In this document: one piece after another, positions 29,249 to 42,600 of the stretch | Layout: each line of letters starts with the position of its first letter | Numbering within the stretch: the first letter of the stretch is position 1 | Assembly (NCBI GenBank): GCA_961205875.1 | Contig: OY540817.1 | Span: 15,597,001 to 15,661,000, forward strand | Reading direction: 5' to 3' | DNA from: Sialis fuliginosa | Lineage: Eukaryota; Arthropoda; Insecta; Megaloptera; Sialidae | Length of the DNA: 64,000 nucleotides | Made by a program: the position numbers and the translations under genes | Notes under the pieces: model-generated | What the model was told of the DNA's origin: nothing | Database searches by the model: none | The model's input: only the letters and a program-made list of their open reading frames with translations

Positions 29249-29471
29249 CAGTGGCCTTCAAATTTTTTCTGCTCACGGAACCCTCAGTATTTTAACTCTT
29301 TACATACACTAGTAACTTCTTGGAAAGCATTAATTTTCAAATAAAACTAAATGTATTTTTATATTTTGTAGTTAATCAACTAGTGTGAGTGCTTTATAAT
29401 TTTTTTTTTCGAATTTTTATTTTGACTCGCGAAACCTCGGGATTCCGTGGAATACATTTTGAAGACCACTG
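29249..29471 (+). mobile_element. hAT-type MITE with perfect 8-bp target duplication
   Basis: 223 bp from CAGTGGCCTTCAAA to TTTGAAGACCACTG (inverted termini with one mismatch). It is flanked on both sides by the identical 8-mer CTCTAGTT (29241-29248 and 29472-29479). The CAGTGG ends and 8-bp duplication are typical of hAT elements. It has no coding capacity. The exact duplication implies fairly recent insertion. Confidence 0.9.
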
Positions 29472-29547
29472 CTCTAGTTTTTGACATCAAAAATAAATTA
29501 ATTAAAAATATTAGATTCTGTCATAACTTGATTAAGAAGTGACTGCT

Positions 29548-29634
29548 CACTAATTCAAATAGTGAATATTCATCAAATTCATAGTGGTATAGTTTTAAAT
29601 ATTTCAATAAGTGAATATTCACTATGAATTAGTG
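29548..29634 (+). repeat. Inverted repeat with about 23-bp arms
   Basis: cactaattcaaatagtgaat on the left pairs with attcactatgaattagtg on the right with few changes, around a loop of about 40 bp. It lies just after the hAT MITE at 29249-29471 but outside its target duplication. Confidence 0.75.
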
Positions 29635-30015
29635 ATTTCTCGCTAATTCTATTTTGTAGAGTATATAACAATATTAATACTTGTAGCTGACATCGTTATC
29701 CTGCTTTAATTATTAACAAAACTCGAGATTCTAGTGTTTACCTCAAATACAATTTATTAATTAAGACCTTTACGAATTGTAAACGCATTATACATTATGG
29801 GAACTATTGAAATCTAGTGTAAATACTACACACACACACATGAATCTAAAAATAGATTGTCAAGTGTATTGTTCTGCGAAACGGTATCAGGAGAACAAAG
29901 TTTAATTATGAATTTATAACGGAATTTTAAGCAAAGTTAGGATCGCGGGAGCCACTGTGCGTCAACGCCAACTTACTAACAAACAGCCTGAAGCTTCTCG
30001 TGTGCCTCTGTCAAT

Positions 30016-30490
30016 CATTCCCACCTATTTTCCTTGCCCTCCTCTTACTCCCCCATCGGCAAATTTAAAACGAGCGGTTTTCAACAATTTATCTTTTTAG
30101 TTGGTTGTATATCGATTCTTTTGAAGAGTTCATTTTTAACTTCGCAATGATATTTGCCCTAGTTAATTTTGGATTTTGTTATCAACCACTTTCCCCACGT
30201 TTCTTTACGATCCAACGGGAAGTTTGCAACAAGGAATTTTAACAATATATCTTTTTAGTTGTCTGTGTTTTTGAGGAGTTCTTTTTTAACTTCACAGTTG
30301 ATATTTGCCCTACTTAATTTAAGATTTTATTATTATTCTCATTCCACTCGTCTCTTTACCAGCAAGTTTCCTACGAGAGTTTTCAACAATATTTTTATTT
30401 GACTAGAGTCGGTTCTTTCGAGGAAGTTATTATTAACTCGCTTATTGAAATTAATTTCTGCGTTTGTTAATTTTAGATATTATATCAATG
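30016..30490 (+). repeat. Tandem repeat, three diverged units of about 150-160 bp
   Basis: Units start near 30016, 30180 and 30336. Each holds a c-rich start (cattcccacc, caaccactttcccc, cattccactcg), then tttcaacaat...ctttttag or a variant, gag(g)agtt..ttttaactt and gatatttgccctaattaatt-like ends. The copies are diverged, so the duplication is old. No coding frame is shared. Confidence 0.75.
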
Positions 30491-30982
30491 GTATTCTTAC
30501 TTTGATAAATTATGAGATTGTTTTTAATTCTTCAATTGGAAATTAAAATTTTTCAGTAGATGGAATTACTAAATGAGTAAATAATGAAGAATATAAAGTA
30601 ATATCAAACAGTTTGGAAAATATGTCTTTTGAAGCATTTTGCACATCGTCGAAAAATGTGTTGAAGACGTCTCAAGTATTTAATAAATATAAATCAATCG
30701 ATATTTGTTCATAAGCGTGAAAGAAAACGAAATCATAAAAGAAAAACACGACAAAAGCTTATATATACCTATACAGGGCCGTAACTTGAAGATTTGCCCG
30801 AGAAAAAATAAAAATAAACGAACAATTAATTGTGTTTGAATTTATAATAGACTAACGCATTGGACCCTACTCACCCGGGGATATTATTTCATTTAAACAT
30901 AAATTAATCATGCCCACCCGACATGCCTACCCAACATGCCCACAACACACGATTCACTGAGAATTGGTTTTTTTTTTCAATC

Positions 30983-31378
30983 ATTATGTTTCAAAATATT
31001 TAATTATTAGCATGTGTCAAAAATCATCTATTTCTTCGACAAAATATTTAAAAGAGACGTGATCATAGTGACCTAATTTAATAACTTTCTGAAACCGTAA
31101 ATTAAAGAATTCTGTATTCCATAGCTAGGTACTATGTTTTTATATACTTACTTAAATGACAATTGTATGCTATAACATTATGGAAACAAAACACGATTTG
31201 CTAAAAACTCTTTTTATTCTTTTGATGTTAAATCTTAGATTTTCATAAAATATTAATAACCACTATACTGCTCAGGAAAACTATCTAACTATTGGTGAAT
31301 ACCGCACTGAAATCGGTTCAGTAATTCCCGACTCAATAAGCCTCATACAAGCGAATATTCATTTTTATATATTGAGAT
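30983..31378 (+). repeat. Dispersed repeat, copy A (ends atttttatatattgagat)
   Basis: About 390 bp similar to 49142-49516 in the same orientation. Shared segments include tttcaaaatatttaat, gagacgtgatcatagtga, tatggaaacaaaacacga and taagcctcatacaa. The AT-rich end resembles the 3' tails of insect retroposons. Neither copy holds a reading frame of note. Confidence 0.75.
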
Positions 31379-33399
31379 AAATAAAGTATATTCTATCAAA
31401 GTAATGCAGATGTTTTTGATGTAGAAGCTACAGCGTATCCAATAATCATAGTGAAAATTGGGTAGATACTCGAAAAAAAACTTTCAATATTTTTATTTTT
31501 TATCCTTACACTGGAAAAAAAACTACGTTATACTCTCGTAAAAACCTAATTATGTTAATATGTTTCAGACCGTTTCATCATTCATTAGCAGAAATTACAT
31601 CAACAACGAAATTTTTGAAATTTGCTTTCATAGTTATAGACAGTTTACAGAAAGTATATATTTGATTTATGTAACTATATGCCCCCTGGATGCGCCCCTA
31701 TGTTTTGTGACAGTAGTGTAACAACGGGAACGCTGATAGTAAACTCAAATATAGCTGATTTGAAGTACAGTGTCAATAAACAATCAGCACTGCTTGCGAC
31801 AATAATAATGATTGCTGCGTTGGAACGGTATTGTGTGGAGGACATTCTACCTATCTACCCCATATTTCACAAAATTGCACATAACATATGTATTATATTA
31901 AATCTTGAAAAATAGGTTCAGTAGTAATTTAGATTAAAGCTTTAATTTTTCCTCCTACCTGAATAATTTACGTGACTATTTAATTTTACTAGAATCTGTT
32001 AACTTTTATCGTGGACTCGGCGCGGCGAATCAACAAACTTTTTTTGTCGTTGTCAAAAAATAGGGTCCCACCGAAAATTCTAGCCTGTATATGATCTTTA
32101 TTTTTTATGAAATGAAATTAATATTTTTTAAAAAACACTTCTGATTAAGGCTCCAGCGTTCAAACGTCAAATAAATAAATATTTGAAGATTTACCTTTTA
32201 GTTTACTTGTAAATACATTATCTGCTAAAAAAATTTAATGAGTATTTGAAATTTGACATCAATATTAATTACATTTCAAATTCCTCTATTTTCTCTGTAC
32301 AAAATGATTTCAAATCAAAATGTATAAATATTTCCCAGCTTGGGGTAGCGTTTATTTTATTATTATTAATATAGTATCTAAAAAAATTATAAATGAACAA
32401 TTTTGTTTGCCCAGTAGCTATATGCGTTACAAACAGCAGGTAAACAAAAATAAACACGGTTTATTTTTATTAATAGTTATTCTATATAGAAATCCTAAAA
32501 ATGTCTCAAATGAAAACAGTCTGAACAAACTTTAGGATTTTTATATTTGTGAAATGACTTTTTCTATTCTCCGAAATGCAAATATACTCATAGAGCAATG
32601 TATAGATAAAAGTCTAAAATTTCAATATGTTATTTATTTATGGATAGCTCATATATTTTACTAAATTTTTTAAATAATATTGGATATATGGTTTTTGAGT
32701 AATTGGATATTAAAAATAGAGTTTTTAATACACAGTAAATGAGAGAACTCGCCGGAAGTGTTCTATTTATTGAAATAATTCTACACAAAAATTCTATGCA
32801 GAGACGTTTTTAACACTGATTATTCAAAACTTCAACCCTTTTAAATATTATAAAAGTTATAAAATACATACACTCACGTGTAGTTTCAAAACCTGGTTAA
32901 TTCAAAATAATGAAAAACTAGAAATACAAAACTGCCATGACAGTATGTTTGTAAAGACGGATGAACAAATCATCCGTAACAGTAATAGAGTTACTGGTAA
33001 ACAACGTATGCGAGTGCAATAACTAGAGCCGGCGAAGCCATAGTAAAGTATATATTCTATAATCTTATATTGCGATCGCCAAATTATATCTAATTTTTTG
33101 TTTTAATTATTAACAATGTAAAAAATTCCATTTAATGTACATGTGTTTTGCATATAAATCAAAAACATTTTTTTTCGAAATCAAATGTTTTTTTTATTGA
33201 AAAAAATACGGATAGTTCACAACTAAAGCGGTGTTAGGCCAATAACCTTAAATATTAAGTATTATATTATGTCTATTATTATTAATGACAATGTCTGTCT
33301 TGTCATCGTTAACAATGTGCCATAGATTCCATTGTTTAAATTCAAAATTACTGTAATCAGGAAAGCGCGATACAATGGGGTGTGTTCAACTCTTTTTTA
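31379..33399. other. AT-rich non-coding DNA before exon 1
   Basis: No exon joins in frame to exon 1. The 78-codon frame at 31679-31915 has no recognisable domain and no convincing splice signals, so it is not called. Confidence 0.5.
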
Positions 33400-33475
33400 T
33401 TTGTTGTGACGTCAGGAACACGCTCTCTGATTGGCCAGGTAAACAACAATACGTCATTGTTGAACCAATTACTGT
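33400..33475 (+). promoter_or_regulatory. CRE- and CCAAT-containing cluster upstream of exon 1
   Basis: A perfect CRE palindrome TGACGTCA at 33407-33414, an inverted CCAAT box (ATTGG) at 33430-33434, a second half-CRE acgtca at about 33451 and a forward CCAAT at 33465-33469. The patch is more complex than the AT-rich DNA around it. It could be an intronic enhancer or an internal promoter. The nearby exon starts at a good splice acceptor, so a transcript starting here would need another 5' exon. Confidence 0.3.
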
Positions 33476-33602
33476 GTCGGTGACAGGTGAAAAAATATCA
33501 AATAAAATAATACCACTGTGTTGAATGGACAAGGGTGACTTACTTTGCTTTATATTGTGTTGTTTTTTTTTAATTAATAATGTATTTTTTGTTTGTTTTC
33601 AG

Positions 33603-33682
33603 ACTGGGAAACATTTTCATCGCACGTCACTGCTCATTAAGGCCTTTAATCACAAGTTCCGGCTCGATTTGGAACTTAACAC
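33603..33682 (+). CDS. mmd: ADAM gene exon 1 of the window (prodomain)
   Basis: Codes for 26 residues plus two bases of a split Thr codon. It begins after the acceptor tttgttttcag and ends at AC|gtgagt. The read-out contains [14 protein letters not shown], which matches the conserved prodomain strand of ADAM proteins (aromatic-rich F-x-L-D-L-x-L-N). There is no start Met or signal peptide, so earlier exons must exist upstream. CRE-like and CCAAT-like motifs lie about 135-195 bp before it. Confidence 0.85.
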
Positions 33683-36600
33683 GTGAGTATCTACAATCTA
33701 CATATTTTAATAGTCATTATTCATTTAATTTTATACAATATATATATTTAAGTCGATTTGTTTCATTTCACATCATCAATATTTAATATTCATTCTATTA
33801 TTTATAATTTTGCTTCCTCGTAATATCGAAAATACGAGAAGCTTTGTGATCGTTTTAAAATGAGACAAAAAAATTGTTCTCCGTATTCAAAATTTTAAAT
33901 TGATCTTCCCGTTTCAGGTCAAGACAAACACTTTTCGTTCCGTGTCTGTCTGTCTGTGTGTGTGAGTGTGTGAGTGAACCACTGAACCAATATTAATGAA
34001 ACTTCAATCAAAATCGTGTGTAAGGGGAAAAGGTGACATCCCAAAATATTTATTTTTTCAAGATATCTCAAGGACGATACACATTACGTGGAAATTTTAT
34101 AGAATCTTTTTTGTAGAGCATTCAATTTCCTATAGTATAGGTCTACAACGCAACGTTTGTTGTAAATTATTCTCTTACAAAGATTTATCTCAATTTGCTT
34201 TAAAACAATTTCATTTGTTTTCTGAAGAAAAATTTTGAACTAATATTGTTTAATAAAGTTGAATAAAAATTAAATGGTTAACCAATGCCAGGCAATTTTT
34301 CTGAACATTTTATTGGTTTTTATTTAAATTATTAACTACCTCTGGTGAATTTAGCACTAGGAAGCACTGTGCATTTACTTGGCAGATGATTTTAGTATTA
34401 ACTAGTTTTGGGTGGTATCAACAATGTACAATGCTTTGTTTCGATCAGTAGTGTAATCAGGATTTTTTTTGAGGGGAGGAGGGTATGAAGGAAACATTGA
34501 TATATGTATAACATACATTTTACATATATATTATACGTTATAACAATTTGGTCCCTCGTTGCTTACAACACTAATTTTCTCGTGAATTTTTTTTTTACTA
34601 TCAAAAAATTAATTAATTATTTGGGTAACCTAAAATTTTCTATATTAAAAGCGAGTATAAATAAACCAAAATAAAAAAAACTAAAAGATTGGTATAAATG
34701 GACCAAAATACCAAAAATCCACGCTCCAAAAGCTACTAAATTTTAAAATCAGTGCGCAATCAAGTACCGCAGTTTTAAGATTATTAGCGTCTAGACGGCA
34801 CTTAAAAAACAACGGACTGATGAAGAATACAGCATCACGTACGTATGCGCTGTTGCAAAGTTGTACAACATTTGAACAGTTTCACCTAGTCTAGTTTACG
34901 GCAATGTGTACCCCTGCCTTGTGATGTAGCGCCTCTAATGCGATAACTTTGTTACATTAAATTCTTTATGAGATAATAAAGATGATACCAGAGTGTGTTT
35001 GAACCTTAGAGCTTTTGTTTTTTTTCCTTATTGTTTACCACTCGCAAAATATGGGATTCTTAATTTAAGTAAAATAAAATATTATATTTTTTTCTGAAAT
35101 ATGATCATCTATTTCTAATATTATACAATTTAATATTAATTTTAATAACATGTCCTGACTGACTGATTCATTATCGCCGAGCCGAAACCCCTGGATCTAT
35201 AAACGTGAAATTTCAGGGGCGTCTTCCTTTTATGATGTTAGCATCCACTAAGAAAGGATTTTTCGAAATTCGATCCCTTCAGAGGTAAAAGTTTGTATGG
35301 GAAAAATATTTTCTGGTCGAAGCTTAAAATAAATACTCTACAATGAAACACATAAAATTAAAATTTTTATATATTTATCTACATAAGTGTTTATGATATT
35401 AAGGTAAATTTGGACAAAACAATATTCAATAAAAATTTTAAAAATCGACATTTAACACCTAATAGCTTGAGAGCTGGGAGAGGGAAATTTTTGACATGTT
35501 TATCTACATAGATGCTTAAGTTATAATAGTGTATTCGGAAAAAATAGTCTTCAATAAAAATAAACATTTTAACATTCAACCCCTAATAACAATGATACGA
35601 GATATTAACGATTTTGTGTTATGGATGAAGAGTAAAAGAATATAAAAAATTGTATTTCAGTCCCTGTCACACACTGTTTCATTCGACCCTGCTGTGAAAA
35701 TACTACGGGGGTGAGGTTTTCGAAATCCACGTGAGCGAAGCCGCGACTATCAGCTAATCGTTGATATTTTTTGCCTTTTTATTGTTTATGACCATTTAAT
35801 ACAGGTATCCCCAAACTACGATTCTTGAGCTATGATTATTTTTAACCTTATTATTATAAAATAATAATATTTTACTATACCAAATCAGCTAGGAATCGAT
35901 ATCGTCTTATAATTATTAACTTATGAATATTTTCCATGCTTTGATAATAATTAATCAAAAATTAAAAATCTTTGTAAGCATGTTCGAAATATTGAGTTAT
36001 TACAAGAAAGATTAAAATAAAATTATTTTTTAAGATCTGTATATTTTGAATTGTTATTTACAAGACCAATATTTTCATAATTGTATTATTACATTTACGT
36101 ATACAGACATTTTTTGCTCCGGCCTGCTATACATACGAACTTCTAAATCTAGCCCTCTGCTCAAAAAGGTTGGTAGCTTCTGCATTATAACATAACTTTA
36201 AATCTTGCCTTTCTCTTTATCCTCTAATTTATTTGATGAATATACAAGTATATGGTTCACTCCGCCTCATAAATTTAGTTTAAAATATATCACGATTGCA
36301 CGTACAGAAGGTCTAAGGTACTGCTTAACGTAGTTTTTAAAGTATAACTTTGAACTTGACGACTGGAATATCTTCTTATTCCATTTAAGTGTGATGTTTA
36401 CATAAATATTTTAGTGACACCGTTTTATATTTTTATTTACTACCACTTAATATTTACATCAAAATGAAAAAAGTTTAATAGGGTATTTAAAATAAGTTAT
36501 TTTTTGTATTTTTAAGTGTGGTTTTCATTTTTTTTTTTAATGTATAATAGGTATAGTACATAAAATACGGTGGTATTTTTTTTATTAACGTTTGGGGGGA

Positions 36601-39600
36601 AATGGTAAAATAATTTTTGATATCCTTTTTATACCATGTATATCATAAAAATTTAATTGTACTAATACTCCTTATTTTATAACTTAAAAAAGGTAAAAAA
36701 ATAACGTTTACACTTATAGGAAATTATAAATGAGTAGTGTTCGGTATTATCAAATTCAACTAAATGCTCCTTTAACTAACTGTCATATTATTAACAGAAC
36801 CAAACATAATACATTTAATTAAATGGAATTTTAATTTTCTGCACTGTTTTTACAACGCATATTATGTAGATACATTTTTCATTAAGAGCCTAAATATTGA
36901 TTTAAATCACGTTTGTAATATACAAAATCAAGGTTAAAATAGCATTTAGCGTTAAAGGAGCTTTAAACTATTTGAAAATACCGGATATAGGTGTTCTTAT
37001 TTTTAAATATTTGAAAAATACTATATTATAGATACCCGTATTCGAGTTTAATGGAATAAACAAATATGTAGGGGGACCAACATTTTAAAATCTTTCAATA
37101 ACTTGTAAAACAACTCATAGATTTAAAAATCTTATAATCTGCACAGACAGAAAAATTAACTGATCAATATTATAAAATTGACAAAATCGATGATGCTTAT
37201 TATTAATTCATTAAAACAAAAGTTAATTTAAAAATATTTGTTAGACAAAACAAATTTTATACACACAAATAATTTATTACAAATAAAATAAAATCCCACT
37301 GAATACCAATGGGGGACTATACAAAATGGCTGTTTTTCTATACCCAGTATGATAAATTAGTACGTTATAATTTTCAATTAATTTTAATACATTTAATTAT
37401 TCGTTTGACGTACGCTTTTGCAAGTTTAACCATGCTTAATTAATTTAAAGCCGGTACTCACTAACAGAACAAAAATAAAACGAGCATTTCTACATAATAA
37501 TCGTTTAGTAGGTTAGTGAAAGAGCAAACATATGTATTATTCTGATCAAAAAACTAAGTTACTGTGTTTTGATTAGTTTTTTGTTTGTAATTCCCATGAA
37601 CTCATGTTACTAATAAAACACCTATTTATTAAATCAATTTAAAGATCGAAATTCGCAAATGTAGTTTGTTTATGTTTTTTCTCCAATAATGGACAAAGTA
37701 AAACTAGTAATAGGAACCCAGTGATAGGCACTTGTTAATGATTAGAAAATGATAAATACTACGACACATAAGTAATAAAATAAAGAATCGTAAAATTTCA
37801 AACAATGTCAAACAGATACTATGAAAATATACAAAATAATTAATAAATAAATAAATAATATGTTATATGTCCACATTTTGACAACCATTGGCCGAATAAT
37901 ACAGTATTACAGTGGCGAAGCGTCCATGGAAGCAGGGGAGGCAGTGCTTCCCTTACTTTATGGGTAAATTAATACAAATCTGTGTTTTCAGTTCATAAAT
38001 AATTTAAAAATATTATTAGAATATTCATCTTTATGTGCAACTCAAACATTTTAACCAAAAGTCAAAAATAGCATATTGTATAGAAAATGACGTGAAAAGT
38101 TGAAATTTTCAAACCGCAGGTCTGTATCTCAAACCGTTCTCGAGATATAGCCTCTTAAAGTTTTAGTTTTTTTAAATTTTTGGAGAAAAAAGGCCATAAC
38201 TTTTGAACGTGTGGTCGGAATTGATTTTAGTTAACGGATTTGGAATCAGCGTGTCAAAATCTATATATTGACATGTATAATACCTTAAAACTCGAACAAA
38301 AAAATTTCGCGAAAAATCGAAAAAATTCAAAGGGGTATACCTTAAAAAAATGTCGATTTTTGTCCAAAATTTTTTTGTCCGATTTTAAAGTATTATACAT
38401 GTCATTATATAGATTTTGACACGCTGATTTCAAATCCGTCAACTAAAATCAATTCCGACCACCCGTTCAAAAGTTATGGCCTTTTTTCTCCAAAAATTTG
38501 AAAAAACTAAAACTTTAGGAGGCTATATCTCGAGAACGGTTTGAGATACAGACCTGCGGTTTGAAACATTCAACTTTTCACGTCATTTTCTATACAATAA
38601 ACATACTTTTAACGAAATCAAAAATTCGAAATTTTTTAGTGAAATTTCCTGCAGTGAACTTCAACTCGTCATACAAATATCGACTAAAATACAAGAAAAT
38701 AAGACGTAGAATCATTTAGTTACTATATAAATATATAAGAACTTATTTAAAAAAGTAAAAGATGAACTAAAGCTGTTTCATAACTAGTTTTTTTTGTTAA
38801 TAGGAGAGGGAGGATTGACAAAATATGCTTCCCTTTTAAAAATTTCACGCCTTGCCACTGCTGTACTACAGTAATGATAGTAATCAAATATCAACAAATA
38901 TTTCTAATTAGTACATTTAATTATACAAGTGTCCAACTCTGGGGTATTATCCAATACTCGTGCCAGTGATGGAGTAAAATCATTTATTTTGACCCAGTAT
39001 AATTTTCTATTCTGATATCAACTACAAACAAATAAATTCCTGTGTGCTCGCTCTTGCTCGCCTGTTTAATGAGTACACGGCTTTAGTAATAATTGTTGTG
39101 AACATTGGATGAATGAAATATATGTAACTAACATTGAATTCCTTCTTGATATAATTTAATATAATTTATCTGTATATTATACAACTCGTATATTAAATTT
39201 TAAATTGAAAATAGTTGAAATATTCTTTATTTATACTTATAATTAGTTTCATATTAATAAAATTTAAGAATGTTTTAATACAGTGTGCAATATAAGCAGA
39301 ATTTTGTAAAATAAAAGATAGTTATTTTTATTTCTAGACAAAATGAACAATTCAAGAAAATTATAAGCTGGGGGAAATGATTATTGTATATACTCATACA
39401 GTTTCATTTTTAATTTATATTGTATATTATACACCGTTTATATTTTGTAGAGCAGTGGTTTCAAATACACGACCCTTAAGATCCTAATATACGACTTGCG
39501 GACTAAAGCTTGTGGTTGATTTTACTAAAATAATAAAATAGAACATTTAAATAACAATAAATGATACAAAACTAGGAAATAATAATTTATTTTTTAACAT

Positions 39601-42600
39601 CTCTAATTATAATTTTTTTTTTACAATAACAGCAAAAATTAATATTTTTTTTACTTGTAAGAGATATAGGTACTGTACGAGAAATACACTGTTCTTTCGT
39701 TTTCTTATACTAGTCAATACGTGAAATGATAAAAATGCTTTAATACAATTTAATACATATTAAGTGTAGGTCACCAGACAGTTTATTGAGTTTGGAAGCC
39801 ACTAATATATTCCACAAGATTCAAATTCAAAATTGCAATCCTGACATATGGTAACATATTTGTATGTAGTTAAATTCTTTTATCAGCAGTAACAGTCATA
39901 CTGCACTGACTTGAGTCTAGAGGTAGCCAAAATGTCTGGGATATGATAACTATTTGTATATGGTGATAAATAATAGTTTTCAAGAAATATATGTTAGTAG
40001 TTTCCTACACCAAGTTGAAAGTTAAATGCGAGGTACACACAGGATGTTTGTTTTTACTACAGGACTCAGTTATTTTTAAAAAGTAAAAAATGTAGAAAAT
40101 CCAATGTTCTGTATTTTATTAAATATATTTTACGAATAATCAAAACAAAAACAGGTACTCCGAAACTAATGAAATTCTTTAGTATGAATAGTTACTGAAA
40201 ATTGTAAAAAAAATTAATCAAATATTTTCAACTTTTTACTATTGACGTATAAGAATGAAAAAAGAACTACAAACAGTGAAATTAATCGTATTAGGTTTTT
40301 ATTAATTGCTCTAATTTTAGATTAGGAAAAAACTATGGATACATAACGACCAATGCTAGGCCGTATATGAAACTGTTACCAAAATTTTACGGCGTCCATC
40401 TTTTTTTTTTCAATGTCACTATCGTCATTTCCAAACATATTATCCCAGTCTCTGTTAATCAATTATCACTGAAATACTTTTAAAGATATAATAAAACATT
40501 TTTTATTAATTAGTTTCATAATTCAAAACAATTGATATTTATTTTAAAATCTGAATGATACACCAATGACTCCTGAAGCGATATGGTAATGTGTTATTTG
40601 TCCTTTATCTTTCCTTGTCTAAGATTTTAATGAAATCGTTTGATGCTGAAATATTTTATTTATTTAATATTTCTGAAATAAATAAACAACCATGTAAAAA
40701 ATAAAACTTGACTTTATTTTAATGTAAAATATTTCTATTCATAAGGTAAACTAATATGGGAAAAGCTTTATTTTTCACCCACAAACATCGGGAGCGTGAA
40801 AATGCATTTCGTCGAAAACTTATAATGTGGAAAGTTTTCATGCAAAATTCATACACATGTATATAATTTAGAAAAGTTTTCTTTCCAGAAATGTATAATA
40901 ATAAAAGTGTTTGTACCAAAGTTCGCTAACTCTATTTGTAAAAAAAAACATGTTGTGCTTTTTATTAACAAGGTTCAGGAACACACATGGTAGATGCAGT
41001 GGCGTCACTACAGATATGTAGCATTTTTAAATACTTTAACGCCCGGTATTATAAATAATTTGCTAGAGTGCAAATGCAAATTAACTTCCAGCAAACGCTA
41101 TCTACTAGGTATTAAATATAAATGACAACACACTCACGAATGTAGCGAATAAAATCGTACATATCATAACCTTGATGCATGCACGATAAGTACAATCAGC
41201 GACTTAAAATAAGTGCTGCCAATTGTACCTCATAAAATGTATAGCATTTACATTATTATATATTTATTACAACTGCTTTAAAATACTGAGCAATTTCGTA
41301 ACAATTTGACACCTAGCAGATAGCTTTAGCTGGAAGCTATATAATTTCAATTGCACTCATACAAATTCTTTATAATACCGGGCATAAATATCTTATAAAC
41401 AGAATATCTCACGGGAAGGTGTTAAAACTAATCAGCTGTAATTTTCAAATGAATGCAGTTATTGAAAAAACAAAAGTTACGTTGGAAAGAGGAGAGTCTG
41501 CAATTTTATTCGGGCTATTGTAGAAACAAGTACGTGCACGTCAAAATGAGTTATCTGAATTTTACTCTCGAAAAGTGCTTTTTTCGAGAGGAAAAGTGCA
41601 TGGCAGTTCTCGTATTAAGTACGGAAAACGTAAAGTTAAGGGTAAAACCACACTAAAAAGGTTATAACTCATTATTTATTTAAACTTATGCGTTTCGTCA
41701 CTCCATTTTTGAGCAATAAATCTGCATTGGAATCATTTTTTGTGTTATTTTTAACAGAATTATTGATAATTTTGGCATATTTTTCATCAATAAAATAAAT
41801 TGATGCGCAAATATTTTTTTACATTTTTTTCTACCCATTAAAAACTGAAGACAATCTTCTAACTGCATCTATTTGAAAATGACAGCTGATTATAAATTTA
41901 ACAGAACAGTTTTCATTTTATCGCCTAATTTTTCAATTTCCTACTGCTACATTTTTATTTGATTTTTTTATGGGTCTGTTATATTGAAGTTTTGTACACA
42001 TGTAACAAAATTAGAAAATCGACGAAAATTAAATTAAAGTTAATAAATTTATATTTCGAATGGTAGATTATATTCCCACTGCAGGTTAATAAATCTAGAA
42101 TGCAGAAATACTTAAATAAAACTAAAAATCTAAACCATTAAGTTAACAAATGTAACTACATCTAATTTCACTGAATGAATAATTCCAGCTAAATCACCAA
42201 GTACACTGCCTTTTTATATATAAACTTTTATAAAGCAAAAACCGTTTAATACATGTATTTTTCTCTTTTTTCCAGGCAACTCTTAGCACCGAATTTAATG
42301 CAGAAACACTTTTTACCAAGCGGAGCGGAACACGTTTCCAAACAGGTAAATTTCTTTTAGAGTTTTTAATTTATTTTACTTTACATTCCAATTTAAGCAA
42401 AATGTTACGGGACCAAATCTCATCTGCTTTATATAAAACGAAATCATGTCTAAAATTGTATTAGGTATGTAATATAGGTTTATAAAAATACATTAACATT
42501 CTAATTTCGTTTTCAGTAGTAGAGACAGTAGCCAATTTTAGGATTAAAAAAAAATTTTTACATCACAAAAGGGTACTTTCAAATAAATACTATGTTTAAT

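Larger units (their letters stand above)
33683..42275 (+). other. Intron 1 of the visible gene (8.6 kb)
   Basis: Holds a gt-rich microsatellite, the Helitron-like element at 35144, the foldback element at 37910, a degraded hAT-like MITE at 39453 and two inverted-repeat elements at 41041 and 41403. The join of its flanking exons is continuous in the ADAM alignment, so no missing exon is expected. Confidence 0.8.

Noticed and set aside
41453-41656. 67-codon open frame
   Set aside because: It overlaps the inverted-repeat element at 41403-41915 and has no domain.
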